DNA from: FEN-1297 sp021817845
GTDB taxonomy: Bacteria; Bacteroidota; Ignavibacteria; Ignavibacteriales; Ignavibacteriaceae
NCBI GenBank assembly: GCA_021817845.1
Contig: JAKAFW010000003.1
Location: 1-64,000, forward strand
Length of the DNA stretch: 64,000 nt
Direction: 5' to 3'
Below the pieces are notes generated by a model. That model worked only from the letters and a program-made list of their open reading frames with translations, made no database searches and was not told the origin of the DNA. Shown here piece by piece: positions 44,816 to 54,157 of the stretch (the first letter of the stretch is position 1; every line of letters starts with the position of its first letter). The translations under genes and the position numbers were made by a program.

Positions 44816-46066
44816 TTGGATAAGAAAATAGAAAAGAAACCTTTATATAAAAGGAAGAAGTTTTGGCTTTCCACTATAAGTGGAGCAATATTTTCAATAC
44901 TTATTATTTTAATTATTGCAGATACCGGCTCAAAGCTAAATGTTGAAGCAGATAAGATCACAATCTCCACTGTTGCCGAAGGAGATTTTCAGGAATTTAT
45001 TCCCGTTTCCGGTACCGTACTTCCGCAAACAACTTATTATCTTGACGCAATTCTAGGTGGAAACGTTCAACAGAAATTCGTTGAAGAAGGCGCGATGCTG
45101 AAAAAAGGAGATAAAATATTAAGGTTATCAAATACTGATTTCCAATTAAGCGCTTTACAGCAAGAATCTTTTGCCTTTCAACAAATTAACGACGCAAGAA
45201 ATACAAGATTGTCAATTGAACAAAACAGCATTAACCTGCAGACTAGGCTTGTCGATGTCAATTATAGTTACTTAAACAATAAACAATTATTCAATAGGGC
45301 AAAAGTAATGTGGGAAAAGAAACTAATCTCACTTCAGGATTATGAGCAGGCAAGAGATAATTATAATCACGACAAAGAACAAAAAAAACTTGCTGAAGAG
45401 AACTTTCAAAAAGATTCTGTGTTGAAACAGTCTCAGCTCGAACAAATAGGTGAATCTATAAAACGCTTACAACTGAATCTTGGATTAATTAGAGAGAACT
45501 TGGATAACCTTACTGTCAAAGCTCCCATAAGCGGACAGCTTACCTCTTTGAATGCTGAAATTGGTCAATCTAAATCTCCGGGTTCCCAATTAGGTCAGAT
45601 TGATGCTTTGGATGGTTTCAAAGTTAGAGCGGACATCGATGAGTTTTATATTGCTAGAGTAGTCAAAGGACTTCATGCAACTGCTGAGATTGATGGAAAA
45701 GATTACAAGCTTGTTGTCATAAAAGTTTTTCCCGAAGTTAAAAACGGAAAGTTTCAAGTTGATATGAATTTTGAAGGAACAGTTCCGGGTGAAATTAGAA
45801 GAGGTCAAACTTTACAAATTAGATTGCAGCTAAGTGAAAGAACAAAAGCATTGCTGCTTCCGCGTGGTGGCTTTTACCAAAAAACCGGAGGACAATGGAT
45901 TTTTGTTCTTAATAACTCCGGTACAGAAGCAGTTAAGAGATCAATTAGTCTCGGCAGGCAAAACCCGGATTATTTTGAAGTGCTGAGCGGATTAAAGCCT
46001 GGAGATAAAGTTGTCACATCATCATATGATAATTTCGGAGATGTAGATAAATTAATATTCAAGTAA
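44816..46066 (+). CDS. HlyD/MacA-type periplasmic adaptor of an ABC exporter
   Basis: This 416-residue protein has one N-terminal membrane helix (about residues 17-35, STISGAIFSILIILIIADTG), then a biotinyl-lipoyl-like domain split by a long coiled coil (about residues 110-240, with QQESFAFQQINDARN). Beta-barrel and membrane-proximal domains follow, with LTVKAPISGQLTSLN and KVRADIDEFYIARV. It should bridge an inner-membrane exporter to an outer-membrane channel, but no TolC-like gene is in the window. It begins at TTG 44816, 35 bases after the -12 element of a sigma-54 promoter, and is the first gene of the exporter operon. Confidence 0.9.
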   Translation: MDKKIEKKPLYKRKKFWLSTISGAIFSILIILIIADTGSKLNVEADKITISTVAEGDFQEFIPVSGTVLPQTTYYLDAILGGNVQQKFVEEGAMLKKGDKILRLSNTDFQLSALQQESFAFQQINDARNTRLSIEQNSINLQTRLVDVNYSYLNNKQLFNRAKVMWEKKLISLQDYEQARDNYNHDKEQKKLAEENFQKDSVLKQSQLEQIGESIKRLQLNLGLIRENLDNLTVKAPISGQLTSLNAEIGQSKSPGSQLGQIDALDGFKVRADIDEFYIARVVKGLHATAEIDGKDYKLVVIKVFPEVKNGKFQVDMNFEGTVPGEIRRGQTLQIRLQLSERTKALLLPRGGFYQKTGGQWIFVLNNSGTEAVKRSISLGRQNPDYFEVLSGLKPGDKVVTSSYDNFGDVDKLIFK

Positions 46067-46081
46067 TCGAAATCTTTTCGT

Positions 46082-46138
46082 CTTAGCGCCTTTGCGGTGA
46101 AATCCTCCTACCTACCGCAAAGACGCAGAGACGCTAAG
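46082..46138. repeat. Hairpin-forming dispersed repeat, copy 1
   Basis: The gap between the adaptor and first ATPase carries an inverted repeat: CTTAGCG (46082-46088) and its complement CGCTAAG (46132-46138), with inner pairs such as TTTGCGGT and ACCGCAA. The core CCGCAAAGACGCAGAGACGC is the same as in the copy at 46878-46930. Similar repeats are known to be scattered in environmental Bacteroidota genomes. Confidence 0.7.
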
Positions 46139-46175
46139 AAGGAAAATTTTAATTTACATAGAAAGGAAAAATGAA

Positions 46176-46865
46176 ATGATCAAAACTGTCAACATGAGAA
46201 AAATTTACACTACAGAAGAGGTAGAGACTACCGCTCTTAACAACGTAAACATTGAAATAAACGAGAAAGAGTTTGTTGCTATTATGGGACCATCCGGATG
46301 CGGTAAATCTACTCTTCTAAATATTTTCGGATTACTCGATAACCCTTCGGACGGTGAATTTCATTTTCTTGAGCATGAAGTATCAAAATATACTGAAAGG
46401 CAAAGAGCTAATCTTCGCAAAGCAAATATCGGCTTTGTCTTTCAAAGCTTTAATCTGATTGACGAACTAACTGTTTATGAAAATGTTGAACTTCCTCTTC
46501 TTTACCTCGGCATTACTTCAAATGAACGAGAAAAAATAGTAACAAATGTATTGGAAAGAATGCAGATAATGCATCGCAAAGACCACTTCCCGCAGCAGCT
46601 CTCCGGAGGTCAGCAGCAGCGCGTAGCCGTGTCCAGAGCTGTTGTCGCGAAACCTAAATTAATTCTCGCTGATGAACCTACTGGTAATCTAGATTCTGCA
46701 AATGGAGAAGAGGTTATGAACATATTAACTCAGCTTAACGAAGAGGGAACTACAATTGTCATGGTAACTCACTCTTCGCATGATTCGGAGTTTGCTCATC
46801 GTATTATACATCTTTTTGACGGTCACGTAGTAACAGAAAACTATAAAGAAAAATTTCACGTTTAA
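46176..46865 (+). CDS. ABC transporter ATP-binding protein 1 (MacB/LolD type)
   Basis: This 229-residue ATPase has Walker A GPSGCGKST near residue 38, signature LSGGQQQRVAVSRA, Walker B LILADEPTGNLD and the H-loop VTHSSH. All motifs including the D-loop Asp look intact. Such ATPases drive mechanotransmission-type exporters with FtsX-like permeases. Two ATPase genes and two permease genes follow one adaptor here, so the active complex could be a heteromer or two separate pairs. An AAAGGAAAAATGAAATG context gives the ribosome site. Confidence 0.95.
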   Translation: MIKTVNMRKIYTTEEVETTALNNVNIEINEKEFVAIMGPSGCGKSTLLNIFGLLDNPSDGEFHFLEHEVSKYTERQRANLRKANIGFVFQSFNLIDELTVYENVELPLLYLGITSNEREKIVTNVLERMQIMHRKDHFPQQLSGGQQQRVAVSRAVVAKPKLILADEPTGNLDSANGEEVMNILTQLNEEGTTIVMVTHSSHDSEFAHRIIHLFDGHVVTENYKEKFHV

Positions 46866-46877
46866 AAATCATTGCGC

Positions 46878-46930
46878 CTTAGCGTCTCTGCGGTAGGAAG
46901 ACTTCACCGCAAAGACGCAGAGACGCTAAG
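46878..46930. repeat. Hairpin-forming dispersed repeat, copy 2
   Basis: Between the two ATPase genes, CTTAGCGTCTCTGCG (46878-46892) and CGCAGAGACGCTAAG (46916-46930) form a 15-bp perfect inverted repeat with a short spacer. The core is shared with 46082-46138. It may tune the message ratio of the two ATPases. Confidence 0.75.
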
Positions 46931-46941
46931 AAGGAAATAAT

Positions 46942-47604
46942 ATGATAAAATTAGACACAATAGAAAAGTTTTATAACAATAAAATTATAAAAACTTATGT
47001 TCTGCGAAATATAAATCTTGGAATTGACGAAGGTGAATTTATCTCGGTTATGGGACCATCGGGTTCGGGAAAAACAACTTTACTGAATATAATCGGTATG
47101 CTTGATACCCCTTCGGATGGGGAATATTACTTTTATGACGAACCGGTTCACAAGATGAGTGAGAAAAAGCTTACCGAATTGCATAAGACGCACATCGGAT
47201 TTGTGTTCCAGCAGTATCATTTAATCGATGAACTTACTGTCTATGAAAATCTTGAAACACCGCTACTTTACCAGAAAATTAAATCAGATGAAAGAAAGGG
47301 AAGAATCGCCGAAACTCTTGACAGATTTAATATTGTAGCCAAAAAAGATTTATTTCCAAACCAGCTTTCGGGAGGACAGCAGCAGCTTGTTGCAATTGCA
47401 AGAGCGATAATCACAGAACCAAAATTAATACTTGCAGATGAACCAACAGGCAACCTTCATTCCGATCAAGGGAAAGAAATTATGGAATTGTTAAAGAAAT
47501 TAAATGAGCAAGGAACTACTATTGTCCAGGTTACACACTCTGAAACAAACGCAGAATATGGAAACAGAATTGTAAAACTGAAGGACGGATGGATTGAAAA
47601 ATAA
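46942..47604 (+). CDS. ABC transporter ATP-binding protein 2, with altered signature and D-loop
   Basis: This 220-residue paralogue has Walker A GPSGSGKTT, Walker B LILADEPTGN and the H-loop VTHSE. The signature reads LSGGQQQLVAIARA, with Leu where the first ATPase has Arg, and the D-loop is GNLHS where the first ATPase and most family members have GNLDS. The D-loop Asp helps couple the two ATP sites, so this subunit may be slower or act with ATPase 1 in an asymmetric dimer. The Walker B glutamate is retained. It follows ATPase 1 after a hairpin repeat. Confidence 0.93.
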   Translation: MIKLDTIEKFYNNKIIKTYVLRNINLGIDEGEFISVMGPSGSGKTTLLNIIGMLDTPSDGEYYFYDEPVHKMSEKKLTELHKTHIGFVFQQYHLIDELTVYENLETPLLYQKIKSDERKGRIAETLDRFNIVAKKDLFPNQLSGGQQQLVAIARAIITEPKLILADEPTGNLHSDQGKEIMELLKKLNEQGTTIVQVTHSETNAEYGNRIVKLKDGWIEK

Positions 47605-47617
47605 GCAAAGCAATCAG

Positions 47618-47670
47618 GGTTCAGCCATCGGCTTTAAAGCTGAAAGCTGGTTGCTGAGAACTGAAAGCTA
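47618..47670. repeat. Low-complexity inverted and direct repeats before permease 1
   Basis: The 86-base gap holds GTTCAGC / GCTGAGAAC arms and repeated CTGAAAGCT units. They suggest a short, imperfect hairpin. Its family is not clear. Confidence 0.4.
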
Positions 47671-47690
47671 AAACACAAAGGAGCAAAATT

Positions 47691-50036
47691 ATGCTAAAGA
47701 ATTATTTTAAAATAGCACTGCGGAACATTTTCAAAAATAAGGTCTATTCTTTTATAAACATATTTGGTCTTGCTGTTGGTTTAGCGGCAACAATCCTAAT
47801 TTTGCTCTGGGTGATGGATGAACTTTCGTTTAACTATTTTAATAAAAATATAAATCAAATTTATCTCGTTCCGCAGACCCAGCATTATAAGAACATGGGA
47901 GATTTTACGGTTTCGGCAACTCCCACAGCTTTAGCTCCGTATTTAAAATCAGAGTACCCGGAAATTGAGTACGCCACAAGATACACAGCTTTTGAAGGCG
48001 AAAAACCTGTAAGCTACGGCGATAAGAATTTCAGCGAGAAGGTTAGATACGCCGATCCTGATTTCTTTAAAATATTTACTTTCGATTTTATAGAAGGCAC
48101 TGCGGAGAACGCTATCAACGGTCCAAATTCAATAGTAATTACAAAAGAAACTGCTGAAAAGTATTTCGGAAGTGAGGACGCGCTGGGGAAGACTTTTAAA
48201 GTGGACGGAAATTATGATTTCAAAGTAACCGGAGTTATAAAGGATATTCCGGATAATTCCGATATTAAATTTGATATGCTTGCGCCGATGAAAGCGCTGG
48301 ATGACTTCCGTGCCGATTTAAACAACTGGGACAACAACCGGTTGAACACTTTCGTTCTGCTGAAAAAAGGTGTTTCATACAAAGCTGAAAGCATGAAAAT
48401 TAAAACCATGCTTCAGCCGCATATTCAAGCTGCCACTGCAAGCGATTTGTTCCTTTTCCCTTTTAAAGATTATCATCTTTATTCCATTAGAGGTACTGGT
48501 GGGAGAATAAAAAGTGTAGAGTTGTTTTTTATAATTGCGTTTATAACCCTGCTTATTGCGTGTATTAATTTTATGAATCTCGCTACGGCTAGGGCATCTA
48601 AAAGAACTACCGAAGTTGGTATAAAAAAAGTGGTTGGCGCAAGCAGGCAGCAGATTGCTAAACAATTCTTTGGCGAGGCATTATTCTTAACTTTCATTTC
48701 TCTAATATTGGCTCTACTGCTAGTAGAATTATTTCTTCCTTTATTCAACCAAATTTCGGAAAAGAACCTCTCGTTGAGTAATTTGTCTGCCGGTTCGTTA
48801 CTGCTTACCATCGGATTAGCGCTTATCACCGGGGGCATCGCTGGAATTTATCCGGCCGTTTATCTTTCATCTTTCAAACCTTTGTCGATATTGAAAAAGA
48901 GCGGCAAAACGAGCACAGTCCATTTTGCTCTACGGAGAGTTCTGGTTGTCTTCCAGTTCGGTATATCGATATTCCTTATCATTAGTACCCTAGTTGTGGG
49001 TATGCAGCTTCATTATCTCATAAGCAAGGATTTGGGATTCGATAAAGAGAATATTGTTTACTTCCCGGTGAACGATAATACTAAATCCAACATCGAAAGT
49101 ATTAAGAGTGAATTGCTGGGTGATAGTAATATTAAGGATGTCTCTTACACATCGAACATTCCGTTCCAAATATATTCAAACGGCGGTGGATGGACGTGGG
49201 AAGGGAAAGACCCTAAACAGGATGTGCTAATATCGTTCTTAGGTGTTGATTATGATTTTACAAAAACCTTTCGTATAAAAATGAGCGAAGGACGTTTCTT
49301 CTCACAAAGCTTTCCGTCGGATACAGCAAATAATGTAGTAATTAACGAAACATTCGCGAAAATTATCGGGAAGAAAAATATTGTGGGCACAATTCTAACT
49401 AGCGGCAAACAGAATTACAACGTAGTCGGTGTAATGAAAGACTTTAATTTTACAAACCTGCAAACAAAAACTGGTCCTTTGTTAGCATACGTTTCAAATT
49501 CACCGAATTTCGTTTTCGTAAAGATAGCATCGAATCTTCCCGGAGCCTTAGATTATATAAAGAATGTGTACGCAGAGTTTAACCCCGGATTTCATTTACA
49601 ATATCATTTCCTGGACGAAACATATGAGGAAAGCTTTAAATCCGAGACGAGGCTTAGCAAAATTTTCAACGATTTTGCAGTACTTGCGATAATTATCTCC
49701 TGCCTTGGATTATTCGGTCTAGCTTCTTTTGTAGCCGAACAAAAGACGAAGGAGATAGGAATAAGAAAGATTTTGGGAGCGTCGTCTTTCAACCTCGTAA
49801 AAAATCTTACCTTTCAATTTTTAACTTGGGTACTTGTTGCTAACATTATTGCCTGGCCGGCAGCGTATTATTACCTGAGAAATTGGCTTGAAGATTATCC
49901 TTACAGGATCAATCTGAACGCCTGGTTTTTTATAGCTTCAGGTCTTTTAACATTATTCATCGCTGCGTTAACCGTTAGTTTCCAGGCAATCAAAGCTGCT
50001 AATTCGAACCCGGTAAAATCTTTGAGGCATGAATGA
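47691..50036 (+). CDS. ABC transporter permease 1 (MacB-PCD and FtsX domains)
   Basis: This 781-residue permease begins with the motif MLKNYFKIALRNIFKNKVYS, a membrane helix, and a periplasmic MacB-PCD domain of about 230 residues. An FtsX domain with three helices follows (IIAFITLLIACINFMNLATA), then a second periplasmic region and a second FtsX domain at the C-terminus (IIISCLGLFGLASFVAEQ). It is a duplicated two-domain permease of the kind common in Bacteroidota, larger than the usual 400-650 residue MacB. It probably moves a substrate from the periplasm or outer leaflet to an outer channel. The substrate is unknown. Confidence 0.93.
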   Translation: MLKNYFKIALRNIFKNKVYSFINIFGLAVGLAATILILLWVMDELSFNYFNKNINQIYLVPQTQHYKNMGDFTVSATPTALAPYLKSEYPEIEYATRYTAFEGEKPVSYGDKNFSEKVRYADPDFFKIFTFDFIEGTAENAINGPNSIVITKETAEKYFGSEDALGKTFKVDGNYDFKVTGVIKDIPDNSDIKFDMLAPMKALDDFRADLNNWDNNRLNTFVLLKKGVSYKAESMKIKTMLQPHIQAATASDLFLFPFKDYHLYSIRGTGGRIKSVELFFIIAFITLLIACINFMNLATARASKRTTEVGIKKVVGASRQQIAKQFFGEALFLTFISLILALLLVELFLPLFNQISEKNLSLSNLSAGSLLLTIGLALITGGIAGIYPAVYLSSFKPLSILKKSGKTSTVHFALRRVLVVFQFGISIFLIISTLVVGMQLHYLISKDLGFDKENIVYFPVNDNTKSNIESIKSELLGDSNIKDVSYTSNIPFQIYSNGGGWTWEGKDPKQDVLISFLGVDYDFTKTFRIKMSEGRFFSQSFPSDTANNVVINETFAKIIGKKNIVGTILTSGKQNYNVVGVMKDFNFTNLQTKTGPLLAYVSNSPNFVFVKIASNLPGALDYIKNVYAEFNPGFHLQYHFLDETYEESFKSETRLSKIFNDFAVLAIIISCLGLFGLASFVAEQKTKEIGIRKILGASSFNLVKNLTFQFLTWVLVANIIAWPAAYYYLRNWLEDYPYRINLNAWFFIASGLLTLFIAALTVSFQAIKAANSNPVKSLRHE

Positions 50037-50071
50037 GCAAAGCGCAAAGGGCGGGATGCTATGCGCTTTGC
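50037..50071. repeat. Inverted repeat between the two permease genes
   Basis: GCAAAGCGC (50037-50045) pairs perfectly with GCGCTTTGC (50063-50071), directly after the permease 1 stop and 32 bases before permease 2. It differs from the repeats at the ATPase junctions. Confidence 0.6.
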
Positions 50072-50102
50072 ACTATGCAAATAATTACTAAGGAGTAAAA
50101 TC

Positions 50103-52487
50103 ATGCTCAAAAATTACTTAAAAATCGCTCTTAGAAATATTTCTAAGAATAAAGTTTATTCCTTCATTAATATATTTGGCTTCTCTATTGGATTTGCTGT
50201 CTGCATGTTGATTTTTTTGTATATTCAGTATGAATTCAGCTATGATAAATACAATAAGAATTTTAATAATATCTACAGGATTGTAGTTTATTTAAATTCC
50301 GGTGTTAATACATTTCCAATGGCTGCTACACCTCCAGCGCTTGCCGCTTCTTTAAAAGAAATTCCAGGAATAAAATCGACAGCACGGCTAAGTGTTGAAT
50401 GTAAAAATGTTGTGGTGCGGTATAATAATATTTCATTTAATGAAGATAAGTTTTTCTTTGCCGATTCATCCTTCTTCAACATATTTACTATTCCGGTAAT
50501 TGGAGGCGATGAATCTACCGCACTTAAGAATCCTTATGCAATAGTTATTACAGAATCAATTGCAAAAAAATATTTTGGTAATTCAAATCCTATTGGCAAA
50601 GTTCTTGAAATCAATACTTTCGATAATAATCATATTTATGAAATAACTGGGATTATAAAAGACTTTCCGGGGAATTCCCATATTCATCCTAATTTCCTTG
50701 CCTCATTTAAAACCCTGCAACTAATCAACCCCAGTATGAATTCAAGTAAAATGCAACAATGGGGAATGTGCAGCTATTATACTTATGCCCTTGCAGCAAA
50801 GAATTCAAATTTAACCAAATTAAATGCAGACCTAAGAAATGTAATCATTGAACATATCGGTAAAAATAATATTGATGATTGGAATTATAAATTCCAGCAT
50901 CTTTCCGATATTCATCTTAAATCTAATCTCCAGTTAGAGGTTGAAAAGAATAGCAGTATATCAACCATTATAATATTTTCTGCTATCGCAGCATTTATAC
51001 TTTTATTATCAGTTATAAATTTTGTCTCTCTTTCAACTACCGGATACCTTGATAGAACTAAAGAGATTGCTTTAAGAAAAGTAGTTGGGGCAGGAAGAGT
51101 GCAGCTTATAATTCAATTTATGGGCGAGACTGTTTTACTTACATTAATTTCAGCTTTGATTGCAGTTTCGATTGTTGAGATAATATTGCCCGAATTCAAT
51201 TCTCTAATCAATAGAAATATTTCATTAAACGCAGGAGAGTTCGGGTTAATTTTAATCGGGTCGATTTTTATCGGAATACTTTCCGGCAGCTACCCGGCTT
51301 TTTATCTTTCTGCTTTTTCTCCTCAGGCAGTATTTAGAAAAAACAAAATTGGTATGGACAAAGGATTATTTAGGAATATTCTGGTAGCCTTACAATTTAC
51401 TATCGTTACTATTATTATTGCCTCAACAATTATAACATTCAAACAAATGATTTTCATTAAGAACAAAGATTTAGGATATAAAAAGGATCAAGTTATTATA
51501 TTACCGTTAAGACATGAAGTTCTTCATTCTAAATATGAAATATTGAAAAATAAATTATCATCACTAAGCGGGGTGGAAGCTGTAAGCGGCTCATCGGGAG
51601 AGTTGGGAAATACAAACTTTATCGGAAATATTTCTTATGCAGGAAAGGAGCTTTTCAAAATTAGATTTATAGCTGTAGATTATAATTTTCTCAAAACGAT
51701 GAATTTGGAATTAATCTCCGGCAGAAATTTTTCTCCCGGCATTCCATCCGATTCAACTGATGCAATAATCATAAATGAAGCTGCCTCAAAAATATTAAGC
51801 AAAATGAAATTGCTTGACAAACCGTTAGAGGCAACATATTTCCGGTATCATAGTATGCATTCCCATATAATCGGGACGGTTAAAAATTTCAACTATAGAC
51901 CTATTTATTATCCTGTGCAGCCTCTGGTTATTTATTTGTCGCCCGGAGAAACAGAATTTATGGCAATAAAATTATCTCCAGTCAATATGGCAATAACAAT
52001 TGATGGTTTGAAAAAGGCATGGAAAGAATTGGTCCCTGAATATCCTTTTGATTTTTCTTTTCTGGATAAGGATATCGAAAGTAAATATAGAGGCGATGAA
52101 TTATTTACAAATATTATTGAAATCTCATCCTATCTTGCAATAATGATTGGATGTCTCGGTCTTTTTGGTTTGGCTAATTATTCAACCCGTAAGAAAACAA
52201 AAGAAATAGGCATAAGAAAAGTTTGTGGCGCTTCTATTAATGAAATAGTGATTCTACTTTTGAAGGAATCCATTTTATTGGTAGTTATTTCGGGCATTGT
52301 GGCAACGCCAATTTCATATTTTATTATGAATAAGTGGTTGGAGAATTTTGCGTATCATATAAATGTCGGAATGTTCCCTCTTCTTATTGCAATAATTATT
52401 TCTATTGTGATCTCTATATTTACAGTAAGTTATTATGCAATTAAAGCAGCTACCGCCAACCCAATAAAATCCCTGCGGTATGAGTGA
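50103..52487 (+). CDS. ABC transporter permease 2 (MacB-PCD and FtsX domains)
   Basis: This 794-residue protein is a paralogue of permease 1 with the same layout: N-terminal motif MLKNYLKIALRNISKNKVYS, one helix, a MacB-PCD domain, a first FtsX set (IIIFSAIAAFILLLSVINFV), a second periplasmic domain, and a final FtsX set (LAIMIGCLGLFGLANYSTRK). The two permeases are clearly related but have diverged over most of their length, so they are an old duplication rather than a recent one. It is the last gene of the sigma-54 operon. Substrate and partner preference are unknown. Confidence 0.93.
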   Translation: MLKNYLKIALRNISKNKVYSFINIFGFSIGFAVCMLIFLYIQYEFSYDKYNKNFNNIYRIVVYLNSGVNTFPMAATPPALAASLKEIPGIKSTARLSVECKNVVVRYNNISFNEDKFFFADSSFFNIFTIPVIGGDESTALKNPYAIVITESIAKKYFGNSNPIGKVLEINTFDNNHIYEITGIIKDFPGNSHIHPNFLASFKTLQLINPSMNSSKMQQWGMCSYYTYALAAKNSNLTKLNADLRNVIIEHIGKNNIDDWNYKFQHLSDIHLKSNLQLEVEKNSSISTIIIFSAIAAFILLLSVINFVSLSTTGYLDRTKEIALRKVVGAGRVQLIIQFMGETVLLTLISALIAVSIVEIILPEFNSLINRNISLNAGEFGLILIGSIFIGILSGSYPAFYLSAFSPQAVFRKNKIGMDKGLFRNILVALQFTIVTIIIASTIITFKQMIFIKNKDLGYKKDQVIILPLRHEVLHSKYEILKNKLSSLSGVEAVSGSSGELGNTNFIGNISYAGKELFKIRFIAVDYNFLKTMNLELISGRNFSPGIPSDSTDAIIINEAASKILSKMKLLDKPLEATYFRYHSMHSHIIGTVKNFNYRPIYYPVQPLVIYLSPGETEFMAIKLSPVNMAITIDGLKKAWKELVPEYPFDFSFLDKDIESKYRGDELFTNIIEISSYLAIMIGCLGLFGLANYSTRKKTKEIGIRKVCGASINEIVILLLKESILLVVISGIVATPISYFIMNKWLENFAYHINVGMFPLLIAIIISIVISIFTVSYYAIKAATANPIKSLRYE

Positions 52488-52657
52488 GAATATTTATTTA
52501 ATACCTATTCCATTTCTTGCTTTCGTTATTCCAATTTTATATCTTTGCCATAAGCAAGTATTAAATCTTTTTCTTTATATTTCATGTCGATTAGAGTTAA
52601 TACTTCCTGATATTTAATAAAAGACAAACATTTCAAATTATCAATCTGCAAACATTA

Positions 52658-52701
52658 TGAATGCACTCTGAATGCACTCTGAATACACTCTGAACGCACA
52701 T
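52658..52701 (+). repeat. Short tandem repeat, four copies of an 11-bp unit
   Basis: TGAATGCACTC is repeated four times with small changes in the last two copies. It lies in the 352-base gap between permease 2 and the C1 peptidase gene, which otherwise shows no gene or convincing terminator. Confidence 0.8.
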
Positions 52702-52839
52702 TAAAACCCCTTATCTCTATATTTAACCTCTATTAACCCTACGAATGATCTTATCCAAACTCAAAAACGATATCCGGCATCAGAAAAAATGTGAGAATAT
52801 TTGAAAACAAATAAACCAAAACTATCCGCGAATCATTAC

Positions 52840-53976
52840 TTAAATACCAAGCTTATCCCTTATATCTTTCGGGATTGCATTTTTGTTAACCATTATAGCA
52901 ATTGTTCTTAATTTCACAAAAGGCTCCGACATATACCAGTAACCGTTGTATTTTTTATCTTTTATTCCCCATGAATTCTTCGTATAGTAAAAGGTTGTTC
53001 CTGCTTGATCCTTAGCAACCCCGGTAATTTGCATAAGATGGTCATCTGTCGTAGCGTAATCATCAAATGCCTTTTGTCTCATTTGCTGTGTTACGTCTAA
53101 TTCCTTTTCTGCTCCTGTTGTCGCAGTATCACCTTCGATTGGGACTACAGCATAACCTTCTTTTCTATAAAAATTATTTTTCCCAACAGCGCCATCCCAT
53201 GCTACTGAATAACCATTAGCAATTGCATTATTCATAATTTGTATTAAATCATCCAGTGGGACATTGTAATATTCACCTTCTTCCCAGTTATCGGGCACTT
53301 CTAAAACAAACTTTGAATAAAAAGGGTGATGCGTGAATGAAGTTATTTCAACATAGTCTTTTGTGTTTATGCCTAAGCTTTCGGCAAAACTCTTAGGAGT
53401 GTATTTTTTACCGTTATATTCAAACTCCTGGGGGACTTTTCCAAGATAGACGTCGCAAATAGCATTAACTAAATCTTCATAATGATTTGATATTCTGTTC
53501 CTTTCCACGATTGTTTTAAGCACAGCTTTAAGAACGGCATCCATTTCTGTGTTATCATTGAGAGAGTCACCAGGTTCTAAACCGGAATATACTGAATTAG
53601 GAACGGCGCCGTAAGTATCAAATATTTTTAATACGTCATGAGCTTGTCCGCCTTCGCCAAACTGATATTTACCATGATACCTTACATATCTTTCTGCCTT
53701 TAAGGGATAAGTATATCTTACGTTAAACATTTCTGAAAGATCATACTTTCCTTTACCCATTCTCATCAATTCACTTTCTAAGAAAGATTGAGTGGCGAAA
53801 TCCCAGCATGTTCCGGTTCTAGCTTGGTTCTTTACCGAAGTAGTCCCAATTTCATGAATCATTGTGAATATGTGCCTGTCTTTCTTTTCAGTTTTCTTTG
53901 CCTCATCTTGTGGATGTATTGAGCTAATAAAAAATGCAAACAAAACCAGTGTGTAAAAAGGAATTCTAAGTTTCAT
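52840..53976 (-). CDS. Secreted C1-family peptidase (aminopeptidase C/bleomycin hydrolase type)
   Basis: This 378-residue protein has a signal peptide (YTLVLFAFFISSIHPQ) and the papain-like triad of the PepC/bleomycin hydrolase group: Cys57 in RTGTCWDFA, His313 in DDHLMQITG and Asn334 in YTKNSWG. A Gln residue that helps the oxyanion hole lies just before Cys57 (KNQARTG). Most characterised PepC-like enzymes are cytoplasmic, so export to the periplasm or surface is notable. The role could be peptide trimming or nutrient scavenging. It stands alone; the small lipoprotein gene faces away from it. Confidence 0.9.
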   Translation of the reverse strand: MKLRIPFYTLVLFAFFISSIHPQDEAKKTEKKDRHIFTMIHEIGTTSVKNQARTGTCWDFATQSFLESELMRMGKGKYDLSEMFNVRYTYPLKAERYVRYHGKYQFGEGGQAHDVLKIFDTYGAVPNSVYSGLEPGDSLNDNTEMDAVLKAVLKTIVERNRISNHYEDLVNAICDVYLGKVPQEFEYNGKKYTPKSFAESLGINTKDYVEITSFTHHPFYSKFVLEVPDNWEEGEYYNVPLDDLIQIMNNAIANGYSVAWDGAVGKNNFYRKEGYAVVPIEGDTATTGAEKELDVTQQMRQKAFDDYATTDDHLMQITGVAKDQAGTTFYYTKNSWGIKDKKYNGYWYMSEPFVKLRTIAIMVNKNAIPKDIRDKLGI

Positions 53977-54157
53977 TTTATCTCCTTCAAATAAGATTAT
54001 TTTTTTTACGCCGTTAATTTAATAATTAATTAAATCCAATGGCCATAGCATTCTTGCTAATTTTTGAATAAACGTTTACCTTGCAATTGATTCTAACAAT
54101 GATTTATTGAATCATAAATTAATATAGCTACATTATTATATATGAAAGGGACTGAAA

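Noticed and set aside
46082..46930. Hairpins at the ATPase junctions considered as terminators
   Set aside because: No T run follows them and the operon continues. They match a dispersed repeat family instead.
48375..48838. Long minus-strand frames within permease 1
   Set aside because: They are antisense shadows of the conserved permease gene, without ribosome sites or family matches.
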